From: an uncultured Schlesneria sp.
Lineage (GTDB): Bacteria; Planctomycetota; Planctomycetia; Planctomycetales; Planctomycetaceae
Direction: 5' to 3'
DNA length: 34,374 bases
NCBI GenBank assembly: GCA_903911795.1
Contig: CAIWEX010000717.1
Location: 1 to 34,374, forward strand
A program made the translations under genes and the position numbers. Positions 19,268 to 27,901 of this stretch are shown here, piece after piece. The notes under the pieces were generated by a model. That model was not told the origin of the DNA, did no database searches, and was given only the letters and a program-made list of their open reading frames with translations. The number at the start of each line of letters is the position of its first letter. The first letter of the stretch is position 1.

Positions 19268-19424
19268 GCCTGAGCGTTGACAGGCTCCAGGGATGGCACC
19301 CAGGCAATAACTTTGAGGTTTTCAAGGGGCAACCGCTGGGGAGTGAACAACGTCCGATCAGTGTTCACCAGCGGTTCAATTGTTACGATATGCGGCAAAT
19401 CTCCGCTCGCTCAGGAAGCACCTC

Positions 19425-22400
19425 ATGAAGTTCACCCTGCGTTCCAGTTGGTTTGTCGTTCTGATCCTCGCGATAACATCATTTGCTGCCGCCCAGGAGC
19501 AAAAGACAGCCATTCCACACGCACAGGACAAGCCGCCGAATGATCCGCGTGATCCGGTGACTGCTGCCAAAATGATGACCGTTCCTGAAGGATTTTCGGT
19601 CGAAGTCGTCGCGGCCGAACCGGATATCGTCAACCCGGTCGCCATGGCAATCGACGAACGTGGCCGTTTCTGGATTACCGAGTCATTCGAATATCCTCGC
19701 CGTGCCCCTGGGCCGGGAAAAGACGTCGTCAAAGTCCTGGAAGACACCGACGGCGACGGCAAGTGCGATAAGTTCACGGTGTTCATGGACGGACTGAATA
19801 TTCCCAGTGGAATCGCCGTCGGACATGGGGGGGTGTGGATCGCGAATTCACCCGATATCCTGTTTGTGCAGGATACGGACGGCGACGGAAAGGCCGACAA
19901 GCAGGAGGTGGTCGTCACCGGTTTCGGACGCACGGATACTCACGAGTTGCCAAATTCGCTCACATGGGGCCCCGATGGATGGCTGTACGGCCTGAATGGT
20001 GTGTTCAACTTCTCGCATGTGAAATATTCAGAAACGAACCCCAACTACAAGAAAGATCACCCCGGCTGGCCATTGACCTGCGCCCTGTTCCGCATTCATC
20101 CACGGACTCGGGAATTCCAGGTCTTTTGCGAAGGGACCAGTAACCCTTGGGGGGTTGCTTTTGATAATGACGGGGAAGCCTTCATCAGTGCCTGCGTCAT
20201 TGATCACCTGTGGCACCTGACCGAAACCGGCTACTACCATCGACAGGGTGGACCCTATCCTCCTTTCACCTGGAAGATCGAAAGTATCGTCAAGCACAAG
20301 CACCAGAAAGCGGCTTATTGCGGGATCCATTATTTCGACAGCGACGCGTATCCCGAGAAATACCGCGGCAAGCTCTACATGGGAAATATCCACGGAGGAT
20401 GCATCAACGTCGACAGGATTGAGCGGGACGGTGCGACCTACAAGGGGTTCGGCGAAGACGATTTCCTGACCGCAAACGATGCTTGGTTCATGCCAGTTGT
20501 TCAGAAGACCGGTCCTGATGGGTCCCTATATATCCTGGATTGGTACGACCGGTACCACTGCTATCAGGATGCGAACAGAGACCCTGCCGGCATTGACCGG
20601 TTGAAAGGCCGCCTTTACCGCGTCCGCTACAAGGAGACTCCCCGCACTCCTAAGGGATTTGACCTCTCCAAGGAGACTGACGAAAAGCTGATCGACCGGC
20701 TGGGAGCGAAAAATGACTATCTCCGATGGACTGCCATGCGGCTGTTACAAGAACGAGGCACAGACGCGACACGCGACTCTCTGCTGGCAGTGATCTCTGA
20801 TCAGAACAACGATCGAACATATCGACTGCAGGCCGCGTTCGCCGCTGCTGGAATAAATGACCCAACCCCGAATCGAGTTCACATCGAGAAGCTAGGCGGC
20901 GCACTGCGACAATCGAGCGACGTCGTGTTGCGAGCCTGGGCACTTCGCCTGGCTTTCAACGATTCCGTAATCCAGAAGCTCGGCGCGACGAAAATGGACC
21001 AAATTACGAGCTGGAACGACCTGCCACCTGATATTCCAGAGCCACAAAAACTGCAGGCCGTGATCGCGCTCTCGAAACTCCCTTCAAAATCGCCGAAGAT
21101 TCTCGAGGGAATGCTCTGGTACCTGTCCAATTCCGGTCAGGACGTCTTGATCCCACGCATTGTCTGGCAAAACCTGCACCCCCGATTGGAAGATCAGACC
21201 GACGATTTCTTAATCGCCCTGCAAAAGAGCAATGCTCTCAAATCCAAACCGGTCGTCGATCTGATGCCTCGGATCGTCGAACGCATTCTCGGTCGTCAAA
21301 AGTTCGACGCACAACCGATTGCGACGTTGTTCGGAATGCTTTTGAACGGCCATGACAATGTCGGTCGGCAGGTCCTGGAAGTCATCTCGACCAAGGTCCA
21401 GACGGGTGAATTGAAAGGCGAAAAGCTTAATCAGCTCAAAGTCGCGATGTCGCCTCATTTGACGAAGATCTTCGAGGGTTCAGCCGACTCGGTTCTCTAT
21501 CTGAATGCCGCGTTTTTGGCGACCGCTTTCGGAGACAAAGCAGGTTTCGCAGCCGCCCGCAAAGCGATCGAAACCCCTTCCGTCGGAGAAGATCAGCGAC
21601 TGGCGGCTTTGGGTGCTCTGGTTTCCGCCGGACAGAATGACGTCGTGGCGAGTGTTACGAAAATCTTCGAACAGACTCCGGCAGCTTCCGTCGATTTTCG
21701 AGGCAAACTGCTGACGGCACTGGCCCGACTCGATCACCCCGATGTCGCCACGCTGGCCCTGACGTTCTATCCGAAGATGGAACCTGACCTGCAACCCCGT
21801 GCGATTGAGCTGTTGACGCAGCGAGCCATTTGGGCAAAGTCGCTGCTGCAGGCCGTCGCCGACAAGAAGATTCCCGCCACTGCCATCAATCTCAATCAAG
21901 CCCGTCGCTTGAAGGAACTGAAGGACGACGCACTATCCAAGCTGCTGACAACACATTGGGGTCAGGTCCGCGAAGGCCGCGACCCGAATCGTGAACAGTA
22001 CATCGCCAACATGAAAACTCTGCTCCGTAAGACGCCCGGCAACGAAGCCGCTGGCGAAAAAGCATTCAAAAAGGTCTGTGCTCAATGTCACAAACTGTAT
22101 GGTGAAGGAGCCGAAGTCGGTCCCGACATCACTCGCAACGGCCGCAACGACTTCACGCAGCTACTGTCCAATGTCTTCGATCCCAGCCTGGTGATTGGTG
22201 CAGGTTATCGCTCGTACACCCTCGTAACCACGGGGGGGCGAGTCCTGAATGGCCTGCTGGTTGAAGAGAGTCCGCAGCGAGTCGTCTTGAAGGTTCAGGG
22301 TGGAAAACAGGAAGTGATTGCGAGAAGCGACATCGAAGAGTTCGTCGTCAGCGAAATTTCGCTGATGCCGGAGCAGTTGGAAAAGCAGTTGAGTCAGCAG

Positions 22401-22940
22401 GAAATCATTGATCTGTTCGCATTCATCACGCTCGACAAACATCCGAGTGATCCGACAGCAAAAAGACTGCCAGGCGTCTCACAAGTCGCCCCGCGCGAAT
22501 CTGTGAATCCCGCGGAATTTCCGTCACTCGTCGCCGAGATCCTGCCGGGTTTCTCAACGAGCGAATCAGGTGAACTGGGCGTCGGACTGCTGTCTGAACA
22601 TCGCGGCCGGGACAACGTCTTGAGAACGCATCCCGTTTCAAAAGACAAACCCTGTGTTCTCGCCACGAAGCTGACACCTCCTGCGGACAAGAAAACCAGG
22701 TTGATTCTCGACCTGTCGCACGACCCTCGTGGAGACTGGCGTCTGGTTGTCCGAGGAAACGGCCAGCGCATGGCGGATGAAATGATCTCGAAAGAGACGT
22801 GTACAAATGGCTGGCGAACGATCACCGTCGACCTGTCCAAGTTCGCAGGCCAGGAACTGAAACTCGACCTCGTCAACCAGGCCAACGACTGGTCATGGGA
22901 GTTCGGCTACTGGGGAGGGGCGAGAATCGTCAGTGAGTAA
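19425..22940 (+). CDS. PVC-type haem-binding dehydrogenase: N-terminal propeller, HEAT-like middle, cytochrome-c CxxCH domain, C-terminal beta domain
   Basis: Signal peptide MKFTLRSSWFVVLILAITSFAAAQ; PEGFSVEVVAAEPDIVNPVAMAIDERGRFWITE opening; haem motif CAQCH; GPDITRNGRNDFTQLLSNVFDPSLVI and SLMPEQLEKQLSQQEIIDLFAFI typical of the family. Confidence 0.93.
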   Translation: MKFTLRSSWFVVLILAITSFAAAQEQKTAIPHAQDKPPNDPRDPVTAAKMMTVPEGFSVEVVAAEPDIVNPVAMAIDERGRFWITESFEYPRRAPGPGKDVVKVLEDTDGDGKCDKFTVFMDGLNIPSGIAVGHGGVWIANSPDILFVQDTDGDGKADKQEVVVTGFGRTDTHELPNSLTWGPDGWLYGLNGVFNFSHVKYSETNPNYKKDHPGWPLTCALFRIHPRTREFQVFCEGTSNPWGVAFDNDGEAFISACVIDHLWHLTETGYYHRQGGPYPPFTWKIESIVKHKHQKAAYCGIHYFDSDAYPEKYRGKLYMGNIHGGCINVDRIERDGATYKGFGEDDFLTANDAWFMPVVQKTGPDGSLYILDWYDRYHCYQDANRDPAGIDRLKGRLYRVRYKETPRTPKGFDLSKETDEKLIDRLGAKNDYLRWTAMRLLQERGTDATRDSLLAVISDQNNDRTYRLQAAFAAAGINDPTPNRVHIEKLGGALRQSSDVVLRAWALRLAFNDSVIQKLGATKMDQITSWNDLPPDIPEPQKLQAVIALSKLPSKSPKILEGMLWYLSNSGQDVLIPRIVWQNLHPRLEDQTDDFLIALQKSNALKSKPVVDLMPRIVERILGRQKFDAQPIATLFGMLLNGHDNVGRQVLEVISTKVQTGELKGEKLNQLKVAMSPHLTKIFEGSADSVLYLNAAFLATAFGDKAGFAAARKAIETPSVGEDQRLAALGALVSAGQNDVVASVTKIFEQTPAASVDFRGKLLTALARLDHPDVATLALTFYPKMEPDLQPRAIELLTQRAIWAKSLLQAVADKKIPATAINLNQARRLKELKDDALSKLLTTHWGQVREGRDPNREQYIANMKTLLRKTPGNEAAGEKAFKKVCAQCHKLYGEGAEVGPDITRNGRNDFTQLLSNVFDPSLVIGAGYRSYTLVTTGGRVLNGLLVEESPQRVVLKVQGGKQEVIARSDIEEFVVSEISLMPEQLEKQLSQQEIIDLFAFITLDKHPSDPTAKRLPGVSQVAPRESVNPAEFPSLVAEILPGFSTSESGELGVGLLSEHRGRDNVLRTHPVSKDKPCVLATKLTPPADKKTRLILDLSHDPRGDWRLVVRGNGQRMADEMISKETCTNGWRTITVDLSKFAGQELKLDLVNQANDWSWEFGYWGGARIVSE

Positions 22941-22963
22941 TGGGACCAAGCTTGTACGGATTT

Positions 22964-23053
22964 GTTCTTGGTTCTTGGTGCTTCGTTCTTCGTTACATGC
23001 TCAGAGTAAGATGACAACCATGAACCAAGCACGAAGAACCCAGAACCCAGAAC
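22964..23053. repeat. GTTCTTG-family heptamer micro-repeat inverted repeat
   Basis: GTTCTTG GTTCTTG GTGCTTC GTTCTTC GTTACAT (22964-22998) facing CATGAAC CAAGCAC GAAGAAC CCAGAAC CCAGAAC (23019-23053); five exact-length heptamers per arm. Confidence 0.9.
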
Positions 23054-23067
23054 TGATAAATTTTCGC

Positions 23068-25752
23068 CTACGACCTTCTGCCTGGTTCGTTCGTAGCAGC
23101 TTTCAGGCTTTCTTTTGTCGCCTGTGCGGCTGCCATTTGCAGGCCCTCGTCGTCGGGGCGGCGTGAGGCACACCACTTCAGGTGTTCTGCTGCTTCACGG
23201 TATCGCTTGGCACTATACAGTTCCCATGCCAGGCGATTGCGGATCAGATAGCTCTGTGGAACCCGCTTCAAACCGCGATTCAGGATGCGAATTGCGAGGT
23301 CTGTATCTTCCAATGCCTGGCATGCGTCGTGCATCGACAGAATCGCGTACTCGAGCCGCTGTTCCGGCAGAGGGGACTTCAGCCGCTGCATCCCTTCGTT
23401 GATGTGCCTGATCCAGATGGGTCGGGCCGCATCGACTCGATCGAGTTCCGTATAGGCTCGAGCAACCATCCCCTGTGCTTCCCAATCGGGTTTCAGGTTA
23501 TCCAGAAAAAACTCTGGTTCGACCTGCGGGGCGAGTTGCGTCACAATGATGCTTTGAATCCGACGGCTGCGTGAAAAGGCTTCTCGCCAGTATTCCATGG
23601 CTCCTTCAACGTCGCCCGACAGCATCACGTTGCGACCGACCTGGAACAAGACTTGAGGGTCATGCGGTCGCAGTCGCAAGGCCTGCTTCAGCACTTTCAT
23701 TTCATCGTCGTCCGAGGAAAGTTCCAGGAATCCAAGTTCGGCGAGTTTCACATACGAGTACGCTCGCAGTGGAGATGCGTGGACGGCGCGGCGATAGGAC
23801 TTCACCGCCAATTGCAGCATCTTCACATTTTTGCCGACCGCCAGTTGCATCCAGGCCTTCATCTTGGCGAGTGACTCGAATTCAGAGCCCTTCACGACAT
23901 CGCGGATCTGGCCGAATGACAGCGGATTCTCACTGGTTTCCTGCAAGGCATCGAACCGCCGCAGGTATTCCATTCCGGCAGACTCCTGCAGCTTGGAATC
24001 TGAAGGATCAAGCTTCGCGGCTCGAATCAGATAGTCTCCGCGCTCTTCCACAGTATCGGGATCTTCTTCGTCTTGAGCAGAATTCTGATAGGCCAGAGTC
24101 AAGTAACGCATCCGATCGGGTTCGGCCTGTGCTGCGGGAATCTTGTGGCCAAGCATCCAGACACCCGATGCCGCCAGACCGCAACCCGATACCAGCGTAA
24201 TTAAACGCGGAAGTCGAAATCCAGGGGCAACCAGTTCATCAGATTCGTTCGCGGTGACCATCGATCGGCTGACACGTATCACGGCTGCCAATTGGGCTGC
24301 CAGCAGGAACATGCATGACGGGGTGTACCAGAAGAAATCAAAGGCCGCGTGACCGATGTTCGCCAGCAGGCTCGCCAGGACCGCAGCCGCAACCGACTGA
24401 TATTTCAGATCGTGATGCCATAATGCTCGGAGACAATGTCGCAGGCTGAATGCGATGAAGGCAAAGGCGACGACCAGCCCACACATCCCCGATTCCGAGG
24501 CAACCTGCAAGTACCCACACTCGGCATGGGTGTATTCCATGCTGTCTTCGTTCGCCTGATCGAAATGCAGATGGTAAGCGTCGGCGTGAGTTCCAATGCC
24601 GGTTCCCAGCCACGGGAAATCGCGAGCCACATCGATATTCGACTGCCAGATGACATAGCGGCCTTCGTTCGAATTGCTGTCGAGAGTTCCTTCCAGCCGT
24701 TTTTCCAAAGTCTCCATGCCAGTGACGAAAAAGATCACGCCGATGACCACTCCGGCGATACTGAGTCCCAAAACCAGCTTCGCGGATGCCAACCCCATGC
24801 GACAAAGGAGTCCCAGGCTGACAACTGTTGCGATCGTCAGTGACAGCAGGCCACCTCGCGAGTAGCACAACAGCGATGCCAGGGCTGCAGTTCCCAGTCC
24901 TGCCAACAGGAGCAGAACGGCAGCATTGTGAACAGGGGGTGCCAGACCATTATCGCCAGCCTGCTCCTGATCGTGAAACCGGCGCAGGATCCACCAGACC
25001 AGCGGGCCCACTCCCAGGGCCAGGAACTGTGAAAGGTGATTACGATTTGTGAAGCATCCCAGCGCGCAATGACTGGTGGTCATGAAGGGATGATCGACCA
25101 TCCAGAAAAACTTGTCGTTGCTGAACTTGTATTGCAGAAGTGCGAATGCCCCCATCGCGACACTCGCCAGGGCAGCACAACAGAGAATCCGTTCGGCATC
25201 GGCCAATGTTTGAATCCGCTGGACCATCACCAAGAACAGCAGGCCGTAGGCTGCGAACGTCGCCAGTCCAGAGGCCGTTTCTGCGGGGGCCAGTGAAAGC
25301 TGATTCCAACCGCCTGGCAGAATTCCTGAAGCGGTCGAACTGAGCATCAGGGGCAGGACATCATTCAATTGGGGGGAAAGCCACAACAGCCATGGTTGCG
25401 ACAGCGGAACAATCTGAATCGCCGCAACCGCGATTCCAAGACACCACAGCCACTCGCTGCCGCTCCAGACATACTTTCGTTCCGACGCAGTCAATTGATG
25501 CAGCAGCCAGCAGGTCGTCGTCGCCAGCGCGCCGACAACCAGAAACAATTGTCCAATCGCTGCGCGCCCACCAAACCCTAATGCGACCAGAATGAACGTC
25601 AGGCAGAGGCAAACATCGGTGGCAGTCACCAGCAGTGGCTGCGAGACACCATGCTTCGAACCCGGTTCCATAAATTGAACGGGCCCGGGTGATCGTCGTT
25701 TGTGTCGACGGCGACGATGACGATGTTCCTGAGACGGTTCTTCGTGGGACAT
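23068..25752 (-). CDS. O-antigen ligase-like (Wzy_C type) multi-TM protein with C-terminal TPR region
   Basis: Many hydrophobic segments; Wzy_C-like GRYVIWQSNIDVARDFPWLGTGIGTHADAY...YTHAECGYLQVASESG; C-terminal helical repeats (LRLRPHDPQVLFQVGRNVMLSGDVEGAMEYWREAF). Confidence 0.85.
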   Translation of the reverse strand: MSHEEPSQEHRHRRRRHKRRSPGPVQFMEPGSKHGVSQPLLVTATDVCLCLTFILVALGFGGRAAIGQLFLVVGALATTTCWLLHQLTASERKYVWSGSEWLWCLGIAVAAIQIVPLSQPWLLWLSPQLNDVLPLMLSSTASGILPGGWNQLSLAPAETASGLATFAAYGLLFLVMVQRIQTLADAERILCCAALASVAMGAFALLQYKFSNDKFFWMVDHPFMTTSHCALGCFTNRNHLSQFLALGVGPLVWWILRRFHDQEQAGDNGLAPPVHNAAVLLLLAGLGTAALASLLCYSRGGLLSLTIATVVSLGLLCRMGLASAKLVLGLSIAGVVIGVIFFVTGMETLEKRLEGTLDSNSNEGRYVIWQSNIDVARDFPWLGTGIGTHADAYHLHFDQANEDSMEYTHAECGYLQVASESGMCGLVVAFAFIAFSLRHCLRALWHHDLKYQSVAAAVLASLLANIGHAAFDFFWYTPSCMFLLAAQLAAVIRVSRSMVTANESDELVAPGFRLPRLITLVSGCGLAASGVWMLGHKIPAAQAEPDRMRYLTLAYQNSAQDEEDPDTVEERGDYLIRAAKLDPSDSKLQESAGMEYLRRFDALQETSENPLSFGQIRDVVKGSEFESLAKMKAWMQLAVGKNVKMLQLAVKSYRRAVHASPLRAYSYVKLAELGFLELSSDDDEMKVLKQALRLRPHDPQVLFQVGRNVMLSGDVEGAMEYWREAFSRSRRIQSIIVTQLAPQVEPEFFLDNLKPDWEAQGMVARAYTELDRVDAARPIWIRHINEGMQRLKSPLPEQRLEYAILSMHDACQALEDTDLAIRILNRGLKRVPQSYLIRNRLAWELYSAKRYREAAEHLKWCASRRPDDEGLQMAAAQATKESLKAATNEPGRRS

Positions 25753-25953
25753 GACGGAATTTCAATCCCTGCGAGGGAGTACCTTTGCTCTGCTTCCAGA
25801 GCGACTAGCAACTTACGAATCGCGGCGGCGAATAATTGCTGAAATCCTCAAGTCTTAAAAGACCGATTCGCCACGATTTACGTCTTCGCTCGACGAGGGG
25901 ACTTCGACTATGATCCCCATGTCGCCGATCAGCCAACTGGAAGAAATGCCGGA

Positions 25954-26409
25954 ATGCGTATTCCCACTTCACATTCACGCCGCACGCCCATCGATCTGCA
26001 GGGGGCGATGACCCCTTTGATTGACGTCGTTTTTCAATTGCTGATTTTCTTTATCTGTGCTTCGTCAGGGCACTTACGCGAAAAGTTACTTCCCACGGAT
26101 TTTGCGTCGGGTGCGATCGGAGACAAACCTGTTGCCTTGGAAAAACCGCTGGGTGAAGTTCGCATCAAACTGGTCCGTGAAATCGATCTGACGGTTTATC
26201 ATGTCGCTGGTCAGGAATTTCGGGACATCGACATCCTGGAAAAATGGCTTCGTGAAATGGCCGGGACGACCCGAGAAATCCCCGTGATCCTGGAAATTGG
26301 CGGGGATGTCCCGCTGGGGGACGCAGTCGGCGTTTACGATGCCTGCCGTGCGTCTCGCTTTGATTCCATCCATTTCGCGGCTGACGCGAAGTTGTTGCGA
26401 CCGAAGTGA
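25954..26409 (+). CDS. ExbD/TolR-family biopolymer transport protein
   Basis: N-terminal TM with the family-conserved Asp (MTPLIDVVFQLLIFFICASS) and a periplasmic domain ending in a peptide-like GDAVGVYDACRASRFDSIHFAA. Confidence 0.88.
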   Translation: MRIPTSHSRRTPIDLQGAMTPLIDVVFQLLIFFICASSGHLREKLLPTDFASGAIGDKPVALEKPLGEVRIKLVREIDLTVYHVAGQEFRDIDILEKWLREMAGTTREIPVILEIGGDVPLGDAVGVYDACRASRFDSIHFAADAKLLRPK

Positions 26410-26487
26410 TAACAGAAATACTCCCCTTGTTTGGATTGCCCCGCGATGGTTCAATAGCGGATCGGAATTCACTCAAGGAGTCCATGG

Positions 26488-27891
26488 ATGGACATGCTGG
26501 TCGTGCGCGGTGGTCGCCCTCTGCGCGGAATCGTAAAAGTTGGCGGTGCCAAGAACGCTGCGCTCCCGATCATGGCTGCGGCGCTGGTGGCCGAGGGAAC
26601 GACCGTTCTGCACGGGGTCCCGGACCTCGTTGATGTCACGACTCTGTCAGCCGTCTTGCGTTCGCTGGGAGCCCACGTCGAACGTCGCGCTGATGGTGCG
26701 CTGCAGATCACTGTCATCGATCAGCAGCCTTGTCTCGCCGATTACGAACTGGTTCGAAGAATGCGGGCCAGCGTCTGTGTTCTCGGTCCGTTACTCGGTC
26801 GTCGCCGACGGGCCTGCGTTTCACTCCCCGGTGGATGCAACATTGGACACCGTCCGATCGACCTGCATCTGAAAGGCCTACGAGCCCTGGGGGCTGAGAT
26901 CACCATCGAACGGGGCTATGTGTTTGCTCGAGCGGATCGTTTGCGCGGAGCCGACATTTACCTTGGCGGGTCGTTTGGCAGTACTGTCACGGGAACCTGC
27001 AACGTGATGTCTGCAGCGATCTTTGCAGAAGGGACAACAACGATCTCGGCTGCGGCGTGTGAACCAGAAGTCGTCGACCTGGGAAACATGCTGAACGCGA
27101 TGGGGGCTCGCATCGAAGGGCTGGGAACTCCATTGCTGCGGATCGAAGGTGTCAGCAACTTGCATTCAGTGGAACACACCATCATTCCGGATCGCATTGA
27201 AGCGGCAACACTGATGGTTGCAGCAGCAATCACTCGCGGAGAATTGACGATTGAAAACGTCTGTTCCGCCCATCTGGCAGCGGTGACGGATGTCCTGCGC
27301 GCCACAGGGACCGAAGTCCACTTCTCAGGAAGCAAATCTTTTGTCCGATCAACGGCAGCACCACGACCGGTTGATGTGACGGCACTCCCTTACCCGGGCG
27401 TTCCGACGGACGTCCAAGCCCAGTTGACGGCGCTATTAGCGCTTGCGGACGGTATCAGCGTTGTCACAGACAAGGTCTTTCCAGATCGCTTCATGCACAT
27501 TCCAGAACTGATGCGACTTGGGGCCAATATTCGGCGCGAAGGAGCCAGTGCGATTATCAGTGGAACGAACCGATTGAGCGGAACGTGCGTCATGGCTTCT
27601 GACTTGCGAGCCAGTGCAGCGCTCTTGTTGGCATCACTGGCAGCAGAAGGAGAATCCGTCATCCGGCGTGTTTACCACCTGGATCGTGGCTACGAACATC
27701 TGGAACGGAAACTGAACGGGGTCGGCGGGGACATCCAGCGTGTAGCAGATGACCCAGCAAACATGCCGGACAGTCTGCAATTGTCGGCGGACGAATTGTC
27801 GGTTCCGGCAATCGATTCCAGCGACACGCCCCCTCCGCCGAAGTTCCTTCGGCGAGGGGAGTCGCAACGTATTCATTCGCACGTTGATTGA
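26488..27891 (+). CDS. murA: UDP-N-acetylglucosamine 1-carboxyvinyltransferase MurA
   Basis: [27 protein letters not shown] start; catalytic-loop region [24 protein letters not shown] (Cys at the C(A/D)IG position as in other MurA); [56 protein letters not shown] upstream of the ATG. Confidence 0.96.
   Translation: MDMLVVRGGRPLRGIVKVGGAKNAALPIMAAALVAEGTTVLHGVPDLVDVTTLSAVLRSLGAHVERRADGALQITVIDQQPCLADYELVRRMRASVCVLGPLLGRRRRACVSLPGGCNIGHRPIDLHLKGLRALGAEITIERGYVFARADRLRGADIYLGGSFGSTVTGTCNVMSAAIFAEGTTTISAAACEPEVVDLGNMLNAMGARIEGLGTPLLRIEGVSNLHSVEHTIIPDRIEAATLMVAAAITRGELTIENVCSAHLAAVTDVLRATGTEVHFSGSKSFVRSTAAPRPVDVTALPYPGVPTDVQAQLTALLALADGISVVTDKVFPDRFMHIPELMRLGANIRREGASAIISGTNRLSGTCVMASDLRASAALLLASLAAEGESVIRRVYHLDRGYEHLERKLNGVGGDIQRVADDPANMPDSLQLSADELSVPAIDSSDTPPPPKFLRRGESQRIHSHVD
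27830..27859. repeat. GC-rich palindrome inside the 3' end of murA
   Basis: CCCCT(C)CGCCGAA-GTTCC-TTCGGCGAGGGG: 12-bp stem with one bulge, located in the murA C-terminal extension. Confidence 0.75.
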
Positions 27892-27901
27892 CACTACAGC
27901 A

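Noticed and set aside
22907-23176. ORFs across the heptamer hairpin (VLGSGFFVLGSWLSSYSEHVTKNEAPRTKN)
   Set aside because: Low-complexity translation of the GTTCTTG repeat in a convergent gap.
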